Source of the DNA: Phoronis australis
Taxonomy: Eukaryota; Phoronida; Phoronidae
NCBI GenBank assembly: GCA_002633005.1
Contig: NMRA01000217.1
Span: 64,001 to 124,000 of the forward strand
Length of the DNA stretch: 60,000 nt
Direction of reading: 5' to 3'
How positions within the stretch are numbered: position 1 is the stretch's first letter; every line of letters starts with the position of its first letter. The position numbers and the translations under genes are program-made. Shown here one piece after another: positions 37,301-42,153 of the stretch. Below the pieces are notes generated by a model. That model did no database searches and had not been told where the DNA came from. It saw only the letters and a program-made list of their open reading frames with translations.

Positions 37301-38173
37301 AGATTAAAATCATTGTTTAGATAAAACCTTCAATTACTGTGCCAGCAAAATGTTTTCTGTGGCGCAACGTATGAGGGCCTGTTCCTTACAAACAGTGCTC
37401 ATACATGTAACTTGTGGTGCTGTCATATTTAGTAAATAGTTTTGAAAGTTATTTTCCTCAATGGGTGTTTACCAACAACTCCATTGTTCTGTGCTTATTC
37501 GAAAATGAAACAACCATTGGTTTGGTGTTGCCTGCATATTAGCCAAACAATGTGACAACGGTAACACAACGCACGTGGACGCTGAAGGCGTAGCTTGGCT
37601 GATGAATCAGCTACGTCTTCATTCGCTTTGTACAAATAAATGGTGGATGTATTGTAACGGTGACTTGCTTTTTATTTCTTAACATAAAGTTGATACTTGC
37701 TTATTTGAAAGGATAAGCTTATTGTCATGAAAAGCAGTGCAGTAAATAAACATCACAAAAATTCATCTCTAAGTAAAAAACGACCCGAAAACCCCTCTTC
37801 GTAAAAAGCGCAGCGAAAATTTCTCTTTTAGAATGTGCAGCCACTTTGAGTGACGGCCCTGATTTATGATAAAATCGGTTGAGCCCGACCAATCTTAGAA
37901 ACGATTGGTAAGAAAAATTATATATCTAATTTGCACCTGCCATTTGTCGATGTATCAAGTTGCCAAGTACAAAATGTCGTTCATTTGGGAAGTGCTTAAA
38001 TGCCCAAGTAGTTCTGTCTTACCTGCGGTCAAGGTTTTCGTCACCTTTCCTTTAGACGTGGTCTTCTTTCTCACATCGCCCAGCAGAGTAACCCTTGGTC
38101 CATTGCTCAATAAATCCTGAAAATCATGAAAACTTGTTGCTAGGGGGACGCGTTTCTTTGATTTTCTTTCCAT
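2063..38173 (-). CDS. CNBD2: CNBD2-like protein with two cyclic-nucleotide-binding folds (whole gene, 8 coding exons)
   Basis: Spliced model on the minus strand: 38173-38023, 23725-23543, 9671-9584, 8984-8803, 6281-5972, 4983-4873, 4023-3857, 2778-2063. Every intron is GT-AG, all phases agree, and the total is 1908 nt (635 aa plus stop), close to the length of known CNBD2 proteins. Order: basic N-tail (1-50), helical leader (about 51-111), first CNB fold (about 112-245), second CNB fold (about 255-430), and a Ser/Pro-rich, probably disordered tail. The first phosphate-binding cassette (FGELAL with Glu209, then Arg219) keeps the two residues that normally hold cyclic nucleotide. The second (GSPDVVGDIE and onward) lacks the arginine. 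In mouse the CNBD2 (CRIS) protein binds cAMP and is needed for sperm flagellar function; a similar role here is inference. The gene is intron-rich and its two largest introns are packed with mobile elements. It could instead be another CNBD paralogue. Confidence 0.75.
2779..3856 (-). other. CNBD2-like intron 7
   Basis: 1078-bp intron with donor GTACGT and acceptor TTTTGTAG. It contains most of an interspersed repeat copy (2905-3590) and an 18-bp duplication around 3333-3368 (ACTCTGTGGTGACT twice). Nothing else was recognised. Confidence 0.6.
2905..3590. repeat. Interspersed repeat, copy 1 (copy 2 at 50220-51150)
   Basis: Several blocks occur in the same order in both copies: an ACTGCTCG...GATTTTTCTCC segment, CATTTCCCTTAT, a GAGCGCATG segment, TTTTTCCTTCG.GCGTATTTC, GGAAATTCCCT and CACTTTCGTCAGGAGTTGTTT in this copy. 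Divergence and indels show that the copies are old. No coding potential is apparent, and the class is unknown. Confidence 0.6.
3857..4023 (-). CDS. CNBD2: CNBD2-like coding exon 7 (CNB fold 2, variable loop and cassette start)
   Basis: 167-nt exon. The acceptor ...CACCCTGTAG precedes 4023 and the donor is GTACGT after 3857. Its first base completes a Glu codon from exon 6, and its last base joins exon 8 to make Gly398. It encodes a basic, Ser-rich insertion (APKMTPDNDRPPSSRSMTKR) followed by FKRAREICLIGSPDVV, which fits the strand leading into the phosphate-binding cassette of the second CNB fold. The insert makes the loop longer than in a minimal CNB domain. Confidence 0.8.
4024..4872 (-). 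other. CNBD2-like intron 6
   Basis: 849-bp intron (donor GTAAGG, acceptor CTGTAG). It contains a TTACATGTACATGTACC palindromic run near 4475-4492. No gene or mobile element was recognised. Confidence 0.5.
4873..4983 (-). CDS. CNBD2: CNBD2-like coding exon 6 (CNB fold 2)
   Basis: 111-nt exon. The acceptor is GTTTTCAG before 4983 and the donor is GTAAGG after 4873. Only one frame is open and phase-compatible, giving GQGKVVMDPG and then a His-rich stretch ending in NQQDFHH. It follows the LYFIHR strand of exon 5, where a CNB fold has the turn after beta 3. The His-rich segment is lineage-specific or poorly conserved. The in-frame TAA just past the donor shows that reading through is not an alternative. 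Confidence 0.75.
4984..5971 (-). other. CNBD2-like intron 5
   Basis: 988-bp intron (donor GTACGT, acceptor TTTTCAG). It holds a TTTACATGTACATGTATG motif near 5028-5045. No gene or repeat family was recognised. Confidence 0.5.
5972..6281 (-). CDS. CNBD2: CNBD2-like coding exon 5 (phosphate-binding cassette of CNB fold 1, start of fold 2)
   Basis: 310-nt exon after ...GATGGTTTCAG. It encodes AGKSFGELALISKDCIRNAS, the phosphate-binding cassette with Glu209 and Arg219, then IIADGSCDLLVVNRDLYDR, the last strands and C-helix of fold 1. A linker follows (RRQFIDSCPLFCKWPVKYKR), leading to fold 2 (NFETHIIKQGDAVSALYFIHR). The canonical cassette carries PRAA; here the equivalent is IRNA, so the key arginine is kept but the proline is not. 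This is the best-conserved part of the gene and the main basis for the family call. Confidence 0.9.
6282..8802 (-). other. CNBD2-like intron 4
   Basis: 2521-bp intron (donor GTAAGT, acceptor TGGTTTCAG). It contains an L1-like LINE remnant on the plus strand (8000-8560). A short segment near 6900-6970 (ACCCCTCCCC-type, Pro-rich if translated) looks repeat-derived. The rest shows nothing recognisable. Confidence 0.5.
8000..8560 (+). mobile_element. L1-like non-LTR retrotransposon remnant (ORF2 C-terminus)
   Basis: The frame at 8003-8197 encodes FKWFQKDFLHRIIATNDFLN, the 'LRWLQFRILHRILATN.FL' segment found after the reverse transcriptase domain in many L1/Tx1-like elements. After a stop, another frame at about 8220-8290 reads HFVKNERENITHLYWDCNVT, matching the 'C..C....ET..HLFW.C' knuckle with its first cysteines changed. 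Further downstream, 8340-8470 keeps weak ORF2-like sequence. Stops and frameshifts make it a pseudogene. Confidence 0.65.
8803..8984 (-). CDS. CNBD2: CNBD2-like coding exon 4 (CNB fold 1, beta strands and insert)
   Basis: 182-nt exon after TTTTTGCAG, with donor GTAAGT. It encodes FYVLLRGSVNVYI (residues 142-154), the hallmark beta 3-4 hairpin of CNB folds with the conserved Arg-Gly. An acidic/Ala insertion follows (ALSDADDPAEVAADKADDNE), then a basic helix (KNGLRKAADKAKFGNYIAQI). The single base left over joins exon 5 to give Pro202 just before the cassette. The long insert between strands is a known feature of CNBD2-type domains. Confidence 0.88.
8985..9583 (-). other. CNBD2-like intron 3
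   Basis: 599-bp intron (donor GTAATT, acceptor TTTTTGCAG). No gene or repeat family was recognised. An ATACATGTACATCC motif lies near 9039-9052. Confidence 0.5.
9584..9671 (-). CDS. CNBD2: CNBD2-like coding exon 3 (start of CNB fold 1)
   Basis: 88-nt exon after TTTTATAG, with donor GTAATT. It encodes TLKDIIRNCQFLSCDENDVI and then IKQGEKGD, the N-terminal helix and first strands of a CNB fold, including the near-universal 'I.QGE.GD' turn. It is too short to stand out as an open frame alone. Recognition rests on the phase match with exon 2 (giving Asp112) and exon 4 (giving Cys141) and on continuity of the fold. Confidence 0.88.
10117..11088. mobile_element. CACGCAGG-family element, longer variant, with a HIRAN-like coding relic
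   Basis: The left end (10120-10160) carries the family hairpin CCTGCGTGC...GCACGCAGG and CAAGCACGCAGGCATCAC. It then follows the family sequence (GATTGGCTGGTCGAATTCT, CAAACAAACTGGCAT) to about 10390. Beyond this it differs from the short copies at 20437 and 28626. The minus strand at 10367-10585 encodes a relic ending CNPADKYATSVFKVQTRVVG followed by HIP, which resembles the 'NP.D..A..V.....VVGH.P' core of HIRAN-like domains common in invertebrate repeat-encoded proteins. The last 430 bp recur at 11986-12415. Boundaries are approximate. Confidence 0.4.
10660..11088. repeat. 430-bp duplicated block, copy 1 (copy 2 at 11986-12415)
   Basis: From TCGACGATTGCGAGACCGGC to GAAAGAATTCATTAA this block is repeated almost base for base 1326-1327 bp downstream, with only scattered substitutions and one-base indels. 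Flanks differ at both ends, so it is either a repeat unit inserted twice or a local duplication. Short frames inside (for example one ending NLTTNFDSNASQFCRK) are shared simply because the DNA is duplicated. Confidence 0.85.
11208..11460 (+). promoter_or_regulatory. ETS-CRE composite, promoter-like, upstream of a truncated start
   Basis: TTCCGGAAGTGACGTTTTA at about 11208-11226 is a fused ETS (CCGGAAGT) and CRE/ATF (TGACGT) site, a common arrangement in TATA-less promoters. An E-box CACGTG follows at about 11245. About 200 bp downstream AAAATGG (ATG at 11423) begins MAGVGDPY; the frame then meets the ambiguous base at 11449 and a TAA. It may be the 5' end of a mobile-element gene. It lies antisense within the CNBD2-like intron. 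Confidence 0.35.
11449..11449. other. Ambiguous base (N)
   Basis: A single N in CCGTATCANGAAATT, between the two copies of the 430-bp duplication. It may mark an assembly join between repeats. Confidence 0.9.
11986..12415. repeat. 430-bp duplicated block, copy 2
   Basis: Nearly identical to 10660-11088 (see there). After the shared GAATTCATTAA the sequence diverges into AGTCGGCC rather than AGGCGAAT. Confidence 0.85.
12862..13385. repeat. 160-bp degenerate satellite with ATTTGCAT palindromes (about 4 units)
   Basis: ATTTGCAT-type motifs recur at 12882, 13041, 13202 (ATTAGCAT) and 13363, spacings 159, 161 and 161 bp. Each of the first three is followed by its inverse (TTATGCAAA, ATATGCAAATTTA, TTATGCAAAC). 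Between them each unit repeats CATAGGAACATAGG-like and GGTGGTTGGTACCGTAGC-like segments and a CAGAATTTTG-like tract. ATGCAAAT is the octamer site recognised by POU/Oct proteins. Whether it is bound here is unknown. Confidence 0.8.
14939..15352. mobile_element. MITE with 48-bp terminal inverted repeats, copy 1
   Basis: The left end begins GGTTGCATGAAACAGCCCCA and runs through AATAGGGACTCAACTAAGG; the right end is its inverse, GACCTTAGTTGAGTCCCTAT and onward to TTTCATGCAACC. The interior has no ORF but is shared with copy 2 (19239-19666): TATGAGCTCTTCTTTGACTA, AGGGACTTA.TCCTTAAGTT, TGCATGAAAAGATCCCT. Length is about 414 bp. The long TIRs and lack of coding sequence identify a non-autonomous DNA transposon. 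Target duplication is not clear by eye. Confidence 0.85.
16352..16390. repeat. (TGCG)n microsatellite
   Basis: Nine bases of TG repeats followed by about seven to eight tandem TGCG units. A simple sequence that may adopt Z-DNA. Confidence 0.95.
16741..17060 (+). pseudogene. THAP-like zinc-finger relic, copy 1
   Basis: The frame around 16920-17060 encodes CAVGINSDVKKFDKLDKCPW and MRDLKFFAFPHINETRKYAR. The start 'C.VG..' followed some 25 residues later by 'FF.FP' resembles the N-terminal half of a THAP zinc finger, the DNA-binding module of P-element, Kolobok and related transposases. A second copy of the DNA lies at 18741-19050, so this is repeat-borne. No complete THAP signature with the distal Cys-His pair is seen, and stops follow. 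Confidence 0.45.
18741..19050 (+). pseudogene. THAP-like zinc-finger relic, copy 2
   Basis: Homologous to 16741-17060: both share CACAATGCCGTAA, TTCACATGTTATTT, GTGCTGTGGGC..., CTCCGACGTGA.AAAGTT.GA and TAAACTGGACAAAT. The reading around 18925-19035 is CAVGCNSDVRKFDKLDKYP (after a frame adjustment) followed by 'LKFFAFP'. This copy keeps the second cysteine (GCNSD) where copy 1 has isoleucine, which supports the zinc-finger reading. Truncated and frameshifted. Confidence 0.45.
19239..19666. mobile_element. MITE with 48-bp TIRs, copy 2
   Basis: The left end GGTTATATGAAACAGTCCCC continues AACAGGAACTCAACTAAG. The right end is CTTAGTTGAGTTCCTATTTG continuing GGACTGTTTCATGCATCC. The interior aligns along its length with copy 1 at 14939-15352. 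It is more diverged at the tips than copy 1. Confidence 0.85.
20437..20919. mobile_element. CACGCAGG-family MITE, copy A
   Basis: Bounded by CCAGCACGCAGGTATCAC (20437-20454) and its inverse GTGATACCTGCGTGCTGG (20902-20919), a perfect 18-bp TIR. The interior is the reverse complement of copy B (28626-29151). It contains TTCTTGGCTTCCCATTTCCG (relic frame FLGFPFPENKF, about 20728-20761), CAATGACTGC-like and GCCAATCAGAAACGCCGG segments. Its ends also form short hairpins with the outside sequence (CCTGCG...). Non-autonomous. Confidence 0.8.
20815..21535. repeat. 275-bp tandem array (2.6 units)
   Basis: CAGTTTGTTTGCGTAAAG starts units at 20815, 21090 and 21365, exactly 275 bp apart. Each unit contains the right TIR of the CACGCAGG MITE, the hairpin CCTGCGTGC...GCACGCAGG, then GGGAACCAGCGAGGC and a tail ending ATTCGATTCACTATACTTTC. 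Units 1 and 2 differ at only a few positions, so amplification is recent. The third unit is partial and carries a small insertion in the hairpin loop (about 21468-21490). Confidence 0.9.
23543..23725 (-). CDS. CNBD2: CNBD2-like coding exon 2 (helical leader before CNB fold 1)
   Basis: 183-nt exon after TTTCTTCCCCAG, with donor GTATGT. It encodes MALIYEKVINVISLDPSQRQ, then VQPLLPWFEKKSDIFRSLEK (to residue 111). The 'P..R....V..LLP......F..L' pattern is the conserved leader that precedes the CNB fold in the CNBD family. Its last base joins exon 3 to make Asp112, giving FRSLEKDTLKDIIRNC. The Met at about residue 69 is internal; the frame is open up to the acceptor, so the start lies in exon 1. 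Confidence 0.85.
25060..25300 (+). mobile_element. LINE fragment: start of an APE-type endonuclease domain
   Basis: The frame reads DISDFLSDIRSRNADLGHLN and continues with LNSFAIKFDDIVELV and DAVFLGETTLYSPFPSSKFE. The 'HLN.NS...K.......' start and 'FLGET.LDSSFP' strand are typical of the N-terminus of apurinic/apyrimidinic endonucleases in CR1/L2-like LINEs. LINEs usually have 'SETKL' or 'GETKL'; here ET is followed by T, losing the lysine. The rest of ORF2 is absent, so it is an isolated fragment. It is not obviously the same element as the 3' end at 1090-1798. Confidence 0.65.
25712..26013. mobile_element. hAT-like short element (GGCGGATCCAGG / CAGTGGCGC ends)
   Basis: The left end is ACGGGCGGATCCAGGATTT and the right end is the inverse of CAGTGGCGCATTTAGGGGG. 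GGCGGATCCAGG and TGGCGCATTTAGG ends with G-rich tracts are a recurrent type of short hAT-related element in invertebrates. The heptamer GTTTGCA flanks it on both sides (25705-25711 and 26014-26020), a candidate target duplication. The interior is about 300 bp with a run of C residues, non-coding. Confidence 0.5.
26241..26274. other. Assembly gap (34 N) inside a poly-G run
   Basis: N run with G runs on both sides (GGGGGGGGGG before, GGGGGG after). The open frames spanning it are artefacts. Confidence 0.98.
28435..28625. repeat. Flank shared with the 275-bp array unit (inverted copy)
   Basis: The reverse complement of this stretch matches the tail of the 275-bp units at 20920-21088: the hairpin GCACGCAGG, CCAGCGAGGCTAGGCC, AACCAACGAGCTACAAGAAC, ACAAGGCGTCAAACAAAACA and ATTCGATTCACTATACTTT-like sequence. 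The CACGCAGG family therefore travels with about 190 bp beyond the 18-bp TIR on this side, and the true element end may lie there. Confidence 0.75.
28626..29151. mobile_element. CACGCAGG-family MITE, copy B (inverted relative to copy A)
   Basis: The ends are CCAGCACGCAGGTATCAC (28626-28643) and GTGAGACCTGCGTGCTGG (29134-29151), with one base changed between arms. The interior aligns as the reverse complement of copy A, including the relic frame FLGFTFPEHKF on the minus strand and the segment GCCACTTGCATGACAA. Length is 526 bp. Another terminal hairpin (CCTGCGTGCTGGCTAGGCAC, then GTAGGG) lies just outside the right end. Confidence 0.8.
30194..30247 (-). CDS. Possible extra small exon of the CNBD2-like gene (tentative)
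   Basis: A 54-nt in-phase candidate between coding exons 1 and 2, with acceptor GCATTATTAG and donor GTAGAG. It would insert SCVIRIRKMVMSSGSDV between the N-tail and the leader, reminiscent of the basic 'R....V..CR..RK' stretch before the leader in CNBD proteins. The main model is phase-correct without it, the splice sites are mediocre, and it sits next to a transposon, so this is a weak proposal. Confidence 0.2.
31609..32014 (+). pseudogene. P2X7-like zinc-module relic in Kolobok copy 1
   Basis: The frame from ATG 31609 reads RWVGFTSCQFEPEFTDQEIQ followed by ERRRERAQ. After an in-frame stop and a frame change, about 31815-32014 reads DDCVCCHEIPQVKCLL, MCLTDHPDF and LNRSLLTTFLG. The order 'Y.FEPE.' then 'C.CC.EI' then 'CI..H..F...CLN' is that of the P2X7 intracellular-domain-like proteins expanded in cnidarians and other invertebrates. 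Stops and the absent first cysteines make it defective. It is convergent with the THAP relic. Confidence 0.45.
32225..32490 (-). pseudogene. THAP-domain relic in Kolobok copy 1
   Basis: The minus-strand frame reads LYCGKSCPLVRTMKLRKKQV, then YHFFLFPREPSMLQKWFAVV and KNENYAV. 'C...C', 'YHFF.FP....L..KW' and 'V.NENY' fit a THAP finger. The distal Cys-His part (CGLHIDYSDF) continues in another frame after a shift near 32290. It starts about 165 bp inside the right TIR, as expected for the N-terminus of a Kolobok transposase. Only the N-terminal domain remains. Confidence 0.55.
33909..34058. mobile_element. Small foldback element (about 150 bp)
   Basis: Outer arms ATAAATAGATTATTACAT (33909-33926) and ATGTAATAATCTATTTAT (34041-34058) are perfect inverse 18-mers. 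A second inverse pair lies inside (GCCCTAGTGGATTTT near 33956 and AAAATCCACTCGGGC near 33998). The whole element can fold into one interrupted hairpin: a MITE-like foldback sequence. Confidence 0.75.
34692..34707. repeat. Perfect 16-bp palindrome AGGTGGTGCACCACCT
   Basis: Self-complementary 16-mer within CTTTTAGGAGGTGGTGCACC and ACCTAAGTAAAAG, which are themselves roughly inverse. Could be a small foldback relic or a protein-binding palindrome. Confidence 0.8.
35611..35905. mobile_element. Foldback element with a perfect 73-bp inverted repeat and iterated GTTACATTTTACG motif
   Basis: Left arm 35611-35683 and right arm 35702-35774 are perfect reverse complements over all 73 bases, with an 18-base loop. 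Each arm holds two CGTAAAATGTAACAA units plus the unique segment CACTGATGAAATTGCTGTGC. The motif (or its inverse) recurs beyond the right arm at about 35772, 35816 and 35876 with decay. No ORF. Perfect arms imply a recent origin, gene conversion, or selection. Confidence 0.9.
36895..37145. repeat. Interspersed 250-bp repeat, copy 1 (others at 53165 and 54150)
   Basis: Shares with the other two copies the ordered blocks TGGTCCTTTCCCACAGTTGC, GCTTGCCCATCCAGCGGACT, TTTGAGGG.TGTC..GGGTTAC, TGTTTCAG..AA.TGG and GGGCCAAAACAGGGTTTGG. No coding potential; class unknown. Confidence 0.7.
38023..38173 (-). CDS. CNBD2: CNBD2-like coding exon 1 (start codon)
   Basis: The start ATG at 38173 has a good context (TTTACCATGG). 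151 nt of open frame encode MERKSKKRVPLATSFHDFQD, then a basic stretch to KVTKTLTA. A near-consensus donor CCGCAG-GTAAGA follows at 38023. The single leftover base joins coding exon 2 in phase (giving Ala51). The N-tail is strongly basic and probably disordered, as in other CNBD2 proteins, so the assignment rests on splice site, phase, strand and position rather than on sequence similarity. An upstream non-coding exon cannot be excluded. Confidence 0.65.
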
Positions 38174-39200
38174 GGTAAATAACGGTATGCCCGATATTCA
38201 ACCTTGCTGCTCGCGTATGACAAATGACTTTGGAGATGAGTCGCATGAAAAAGTTACCGTCAAGTAACAGTGCCATTAGCACTGTCAATAGAAGGTTGTG
38301 CGACATAAAACATAAAACAGATGTAAATGGCATATCGGAAATAAATGGGCGAATCGTTATCGGTTGGATTGTAACTACATCCGCTGCCAATATACCGAGA
38401 CGACAATGCCTTAGCAATTGTAAATAAATGCGCAAGTCGTCACATAGCCGTGTTCATTTACTGAGGCAAACACGCTTGCTTATAGAAAAACGACAAATTT
38501 CCTCTTGCCAGTAAGGCAAATTAAATGTTCTCGATTATCTGCGCATTCGCCACAGTTGATCAATTTTATGAAAGTCAGCCAAAATGTATGAGTGTATTGT
38601 CCGTTGACAGGTAAACACATTCTTATATCAATTACGATGTATGGTAAGGCTTTGATGTGTTTTATTCCTCTATTTTGAGCGATATCCAGAGGAAATAAGC
38701 AAATTTCTGTTTGACCAGTCCACGGTTCTGTTGAAATTACTTTTATTGATTGCCGTTTACAATAGGAAACAGCTAAGCGAATTTGTGACTAATAGTCTTG
38801 ATCATTTCATAGCAGATTCCCAAAAATATCAGAGTTATTTTAATGAATTAAAAGGGGAATCTGCATGGCTGATTATGCTGATGTAAAAATTGTGTGAGAT
38901 ATCGTGTTCACACCTGGAGAAATATTACTACGGCAACAGATTTCGCTGGAAATTTTCATTGTTTTGTAAGAATATCTGTTCCTGGTAACAGGACGCTATA
39001 CATGTACAACGTACATTACCCCATTAATTTAATAATTTGCGCCTCATTTAAATAAGGTTACTTAGGGCAGCGGTAATTGTAATGACACAGAGAACGACAA
39101 CAAGGACGATTGCGATGAGATCATTGAATAGGAAAGTATGAGAATTGATAAAACAAAAATGAAAAGGAATATTGATTGTTAAATGAAAGCGAGGAGCGGA

Positions 39201-39515
39201 ACTTGGCGAAATTCACAGAAAAGACGACGACAGAGATGATGACAAAGATGATGGATATGACCATGATGGTGACGATGACGAACAACACAAGTAATGATAA
39301 CATTCATGTGACGAAGGTAGAGGTCATAAATAAGTAAGAAATAGGCTACAGTCTTCAGCGACACTTGGCGAAATTAACTGAAAAGACGACGACGAGATGA
39401 TGACGAAGATGACGAATATGATGATGGTGGTGGCGATGATGAACAACATCATAACATTTATATGATGAACTTAGATGTCATAAATCAGTAAGAAATAGAC
39501 TACAGTCTTGTTGAA
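39201..39515. repeat. 162-bp tandem duplication, GATGAC-rich
   Basis: ACTTGGCGAAATT..C.GAAAAGACGACG begins at 39201 and again at 39363. Both units continue through GATGATGAC.AAGATGA repeats to GTCATAAAT.AGTAAGAAATAG and CTACAGTCTT. Diverged by roughly one tenth, with indels in the GAT/GAC tract. Confidence 0.85.
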
Positions 39516-40041
39516 TAGAAGCAAAACCGACATCAACGCAACAAGAGCGCCCAACAAAGGAATAGCGCTATCAGAAAATTTTGAATAATTCAAAAAGCAG
39601 ACATTCTACCGAAAAATAAAAAAATATCTTCTGAAAGCCGGTTCAAAATTCTATCTAAATTGATTTCGCACAGTCCGTAAATTTTTCGAAAAATTGAAAT
39701 TTTGCGATTTCTGAAATTGAAAGTCAAACAACTCGAAAAAGGTAAGTCTGAGAAAAAAATTGTTACAGTTCATTTGAAATAATATACCTCAGAAAATCCA
39801 CATACGAAAATTCACGTCATTTCCTCTTCCCGTTTAAAATGGCACCCCAGCACGGTTGAAAATGGGTCAAAATGCGCCACATACGCAATTTTGAAAAGCA
39901 CTTCCGCTTGAGCCGTACTTAATCATAGCTAAATATTAAAAACTAATACACAAAAAATTTCGAAGTAATCAGTATTGCGCCCTCTACAAGAAAAAATTTT
40001 TACTCAAAATCGAAGTGCGCAGCGCCATGGCCGATATTTCC

Positions 40042-40188
40042 GCCATCTTTGACCGGAAGTAAAATGTTTTCCAGCACATCTGTAGGACTTGTCTTGTGTG
40101 ACAACCGTGTCGATTTTCAGTTGTGTACGCGAAAAATTACGGTCTCCGTGAGACTTTTAACCTGAAAATGTATACAAAATGGCCGCCG
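40042..40188 (+). promoter_or_regulatory. YY1/ETS-like site cluster
   Basis: GCCATCTT (YY1-like) with ACCGGAAGT (ETS) at 40042-40060, and AAAATGGCCGCC (YY1-like, containing an ATG) at 40177-40188. This resembles a TATA-less animal promoter and precedes a 94-codon open frame (MAAVSTILNLITTKNNRLPG...) with no recognisable family. It lies about 1.9 kb upstream of the CNBD2-like start on the other strand. The surrounding AT-rich sequence looks repeat-like, so a repeat origin is as likely as a promoter. Confidence 0.25.
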
Positions 40189-41903
40189 TGTCGACCATCT
40201 TGAATTTAATTACGACGAAAAACAACAGGCTTCCAGGACTTCTGGGTCCACAAGTTGTGTGCAAATTTGATGAGAATCGGACGAAAAATGCGACCTGTAG
40301 AGTACAGACAAAAAAACTTAGTAGCAAAGCAACATACCTGGAGGTATTCGAAGAATTCCGCCAAGTAATAAACATCTGGAGAATGATTATTTTCAAATCT
40401 GCTGAAATTTTACAGTCGTCAGAGTCTTCTCCAAGAAATGCCAAACAAGAGAACAATTTTTGATATGCGAGTCACGACTAAAATTGTGATATACATACAT
40501 GCATTAAATGAACCAGACTACTACTGTCACCTGTCTGAAGACAAGAATACGACGTTGGCAAGTCGCCTGAAGATATATAAAACTTTCACGAATGAATGTT
40601 TTCACTCATCCTCAAGAGGTTCAAAGATGAAGGAGCAAAAAATCAAGTACTGAAACTTATGAGAACAAATTGTATGACTCGCCTTCACAACACGGGTCAT
40701 CGTCGTAATGTTCAGCCGATTGAACTGAATCTTCCTTTACAGTATTCTTCTGCGGAAGATGAACTATAAAGATATGGTCTCGTATACTACTATTGTTCTA
40801 GACTTGATTTCCATTTTAAATATTTTCTATTCCACCTGCGTCCAATTTGCAGAATTAGTCAAATTTAAAAGTCAAATTAAATGGAAATGTTAATGTGCGC
40901 CCACCCGATCAAACCCATTGGTGCGTTATATCACTTCCATGCACTGCATTGCTGCTCACAATATTATGTGTCCATCATATGTATAACGCGTTATAGTCAA
41001 TCACGCATTGAATTATTGCTTACAATATTATGTCTCCAAGTGTCAGTAATTTGAAAAATACATTGTACGGTGATGGGTCATTTTGGCACACTTCGTTATT
41101 ATTCAATTTGGAAATGAATGGTTGTTCCCGACAAATATTGAAATAGTTTTGAAGATGAACTAATGGTCTCTATAACCCAATATAAATGAGAAACATACGC
41201 TGCCATGACAACACAGGAAGGTCTGGTGTGGTGGAAGAGAGTCAAAAAATTTAATGCCAAATGATACACCCTGGAAATATCCAAGAATTGCACTCATTTA
41301 GTTAAACAGCAGGGGGCGAGGTTGGTCTTTATTTTGTAAACACAGCAGAACTCACAGTGGTTTTTGACCTTTTCCCAATTCTACATATGCACAAGAGTGA
41401 TGTGAATTCGAGTACATTAGTGGTAAAATTCTAAGTTAGAGGTAAGTAGGCGCCACAAGCCCATCGTATCGCCGTGAGCGCTGAATTTTGAAAATTCATT
41501 GAACTCGCAAAACAAGACTCGCAAATATTTAGGACTATTTTTGACTCATGAGTGGGTATTTAAATAGAGTCTGCACTGGCAGATCTTGGATGTCGGAGAA
41601 AGAAGGCCCAATCCCACATATTTAAAGGCAACGGTCCGCGTGCATTCCAAGCGGTCTCTGAAGGAAAATAGGAGCTTAACGCCCAGAACCGATATGCTGG
41701 CGGCGACTTTCAGTAGCCCGTGGGATGTGTTCTCGGGGTCCTTCGCCACCCCTTTATCCTCCTGTGGTGTGACACCCTACCTGTTTCTTTAGGTCGAAAT
41801 ATTAATAAAAATTCTATTAATCAGCGAGCATATATGCGTGGTGGTCGCGCGCCCTGAAATATTCGGCAACAATACTGTCGTCAGCGTAGCGCATTGATGC
41901 CCT

Positions 41904-42153
41904 GGGGTCCGTTCCAAGAAACTGACTTAAGTTCATTTTTGACTTAAGTCTAAGATTTGTCTTAATTTCCATACTTTGAAACTTCCACATCTGGTGAAAT
42001 AGTAAAAATTAAGAAAAAAAATTTATCAAAAAGTTAATTCAAACTTAAAATCTCTTTCTTGAAATGGTCTCGAGACAAATTTAAGTTTTATCTTAAAATT
42101 TACTAAAACTTAAGATTTGTCTTAGCTAAGTCAGTTTTGTTGGAACGGGTCCC
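41904..42153. mobile_element. 250-bp MITE with inverted GGGTCCGTTCC ends
   Basis: The left end GGGGTCCGTTCCAAGAAACT, continuing GACTTAAG, is mirrored at the right by CTAAGTCAGTTTTGTTGGAA then CGGGTCCC. Inside are further inverse pairs built on CTTAAGATTTGTCTTA / TAAGACAAATTTAAG. No ORF. The whole sequence is self-complementary in outline, typical of a foldback MITE. Confidence 0.7.

Larger units (their letters stand above)
23726..38022 (-). other. CNBD2-like intron 1 (14.3 kb)
   Basis: Donor GTAAGA, acceptor TTTCTTCCCCAG. It houses a LINE endonuclease fragment, a hAT-like element, an assembly gap, CACGCAGG-family copy B, a Kolobok-type element, two foldback elements and a dispersed repeat (each listed). 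I see nothing assignable in 23726-25050, 26400-28430, 29180-30180, 32650-33900, 34720-35600, 35910-36890 and 37150-38020. A possible small extra exon (30194-30247) is listed separately. Confidence 0.6.
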
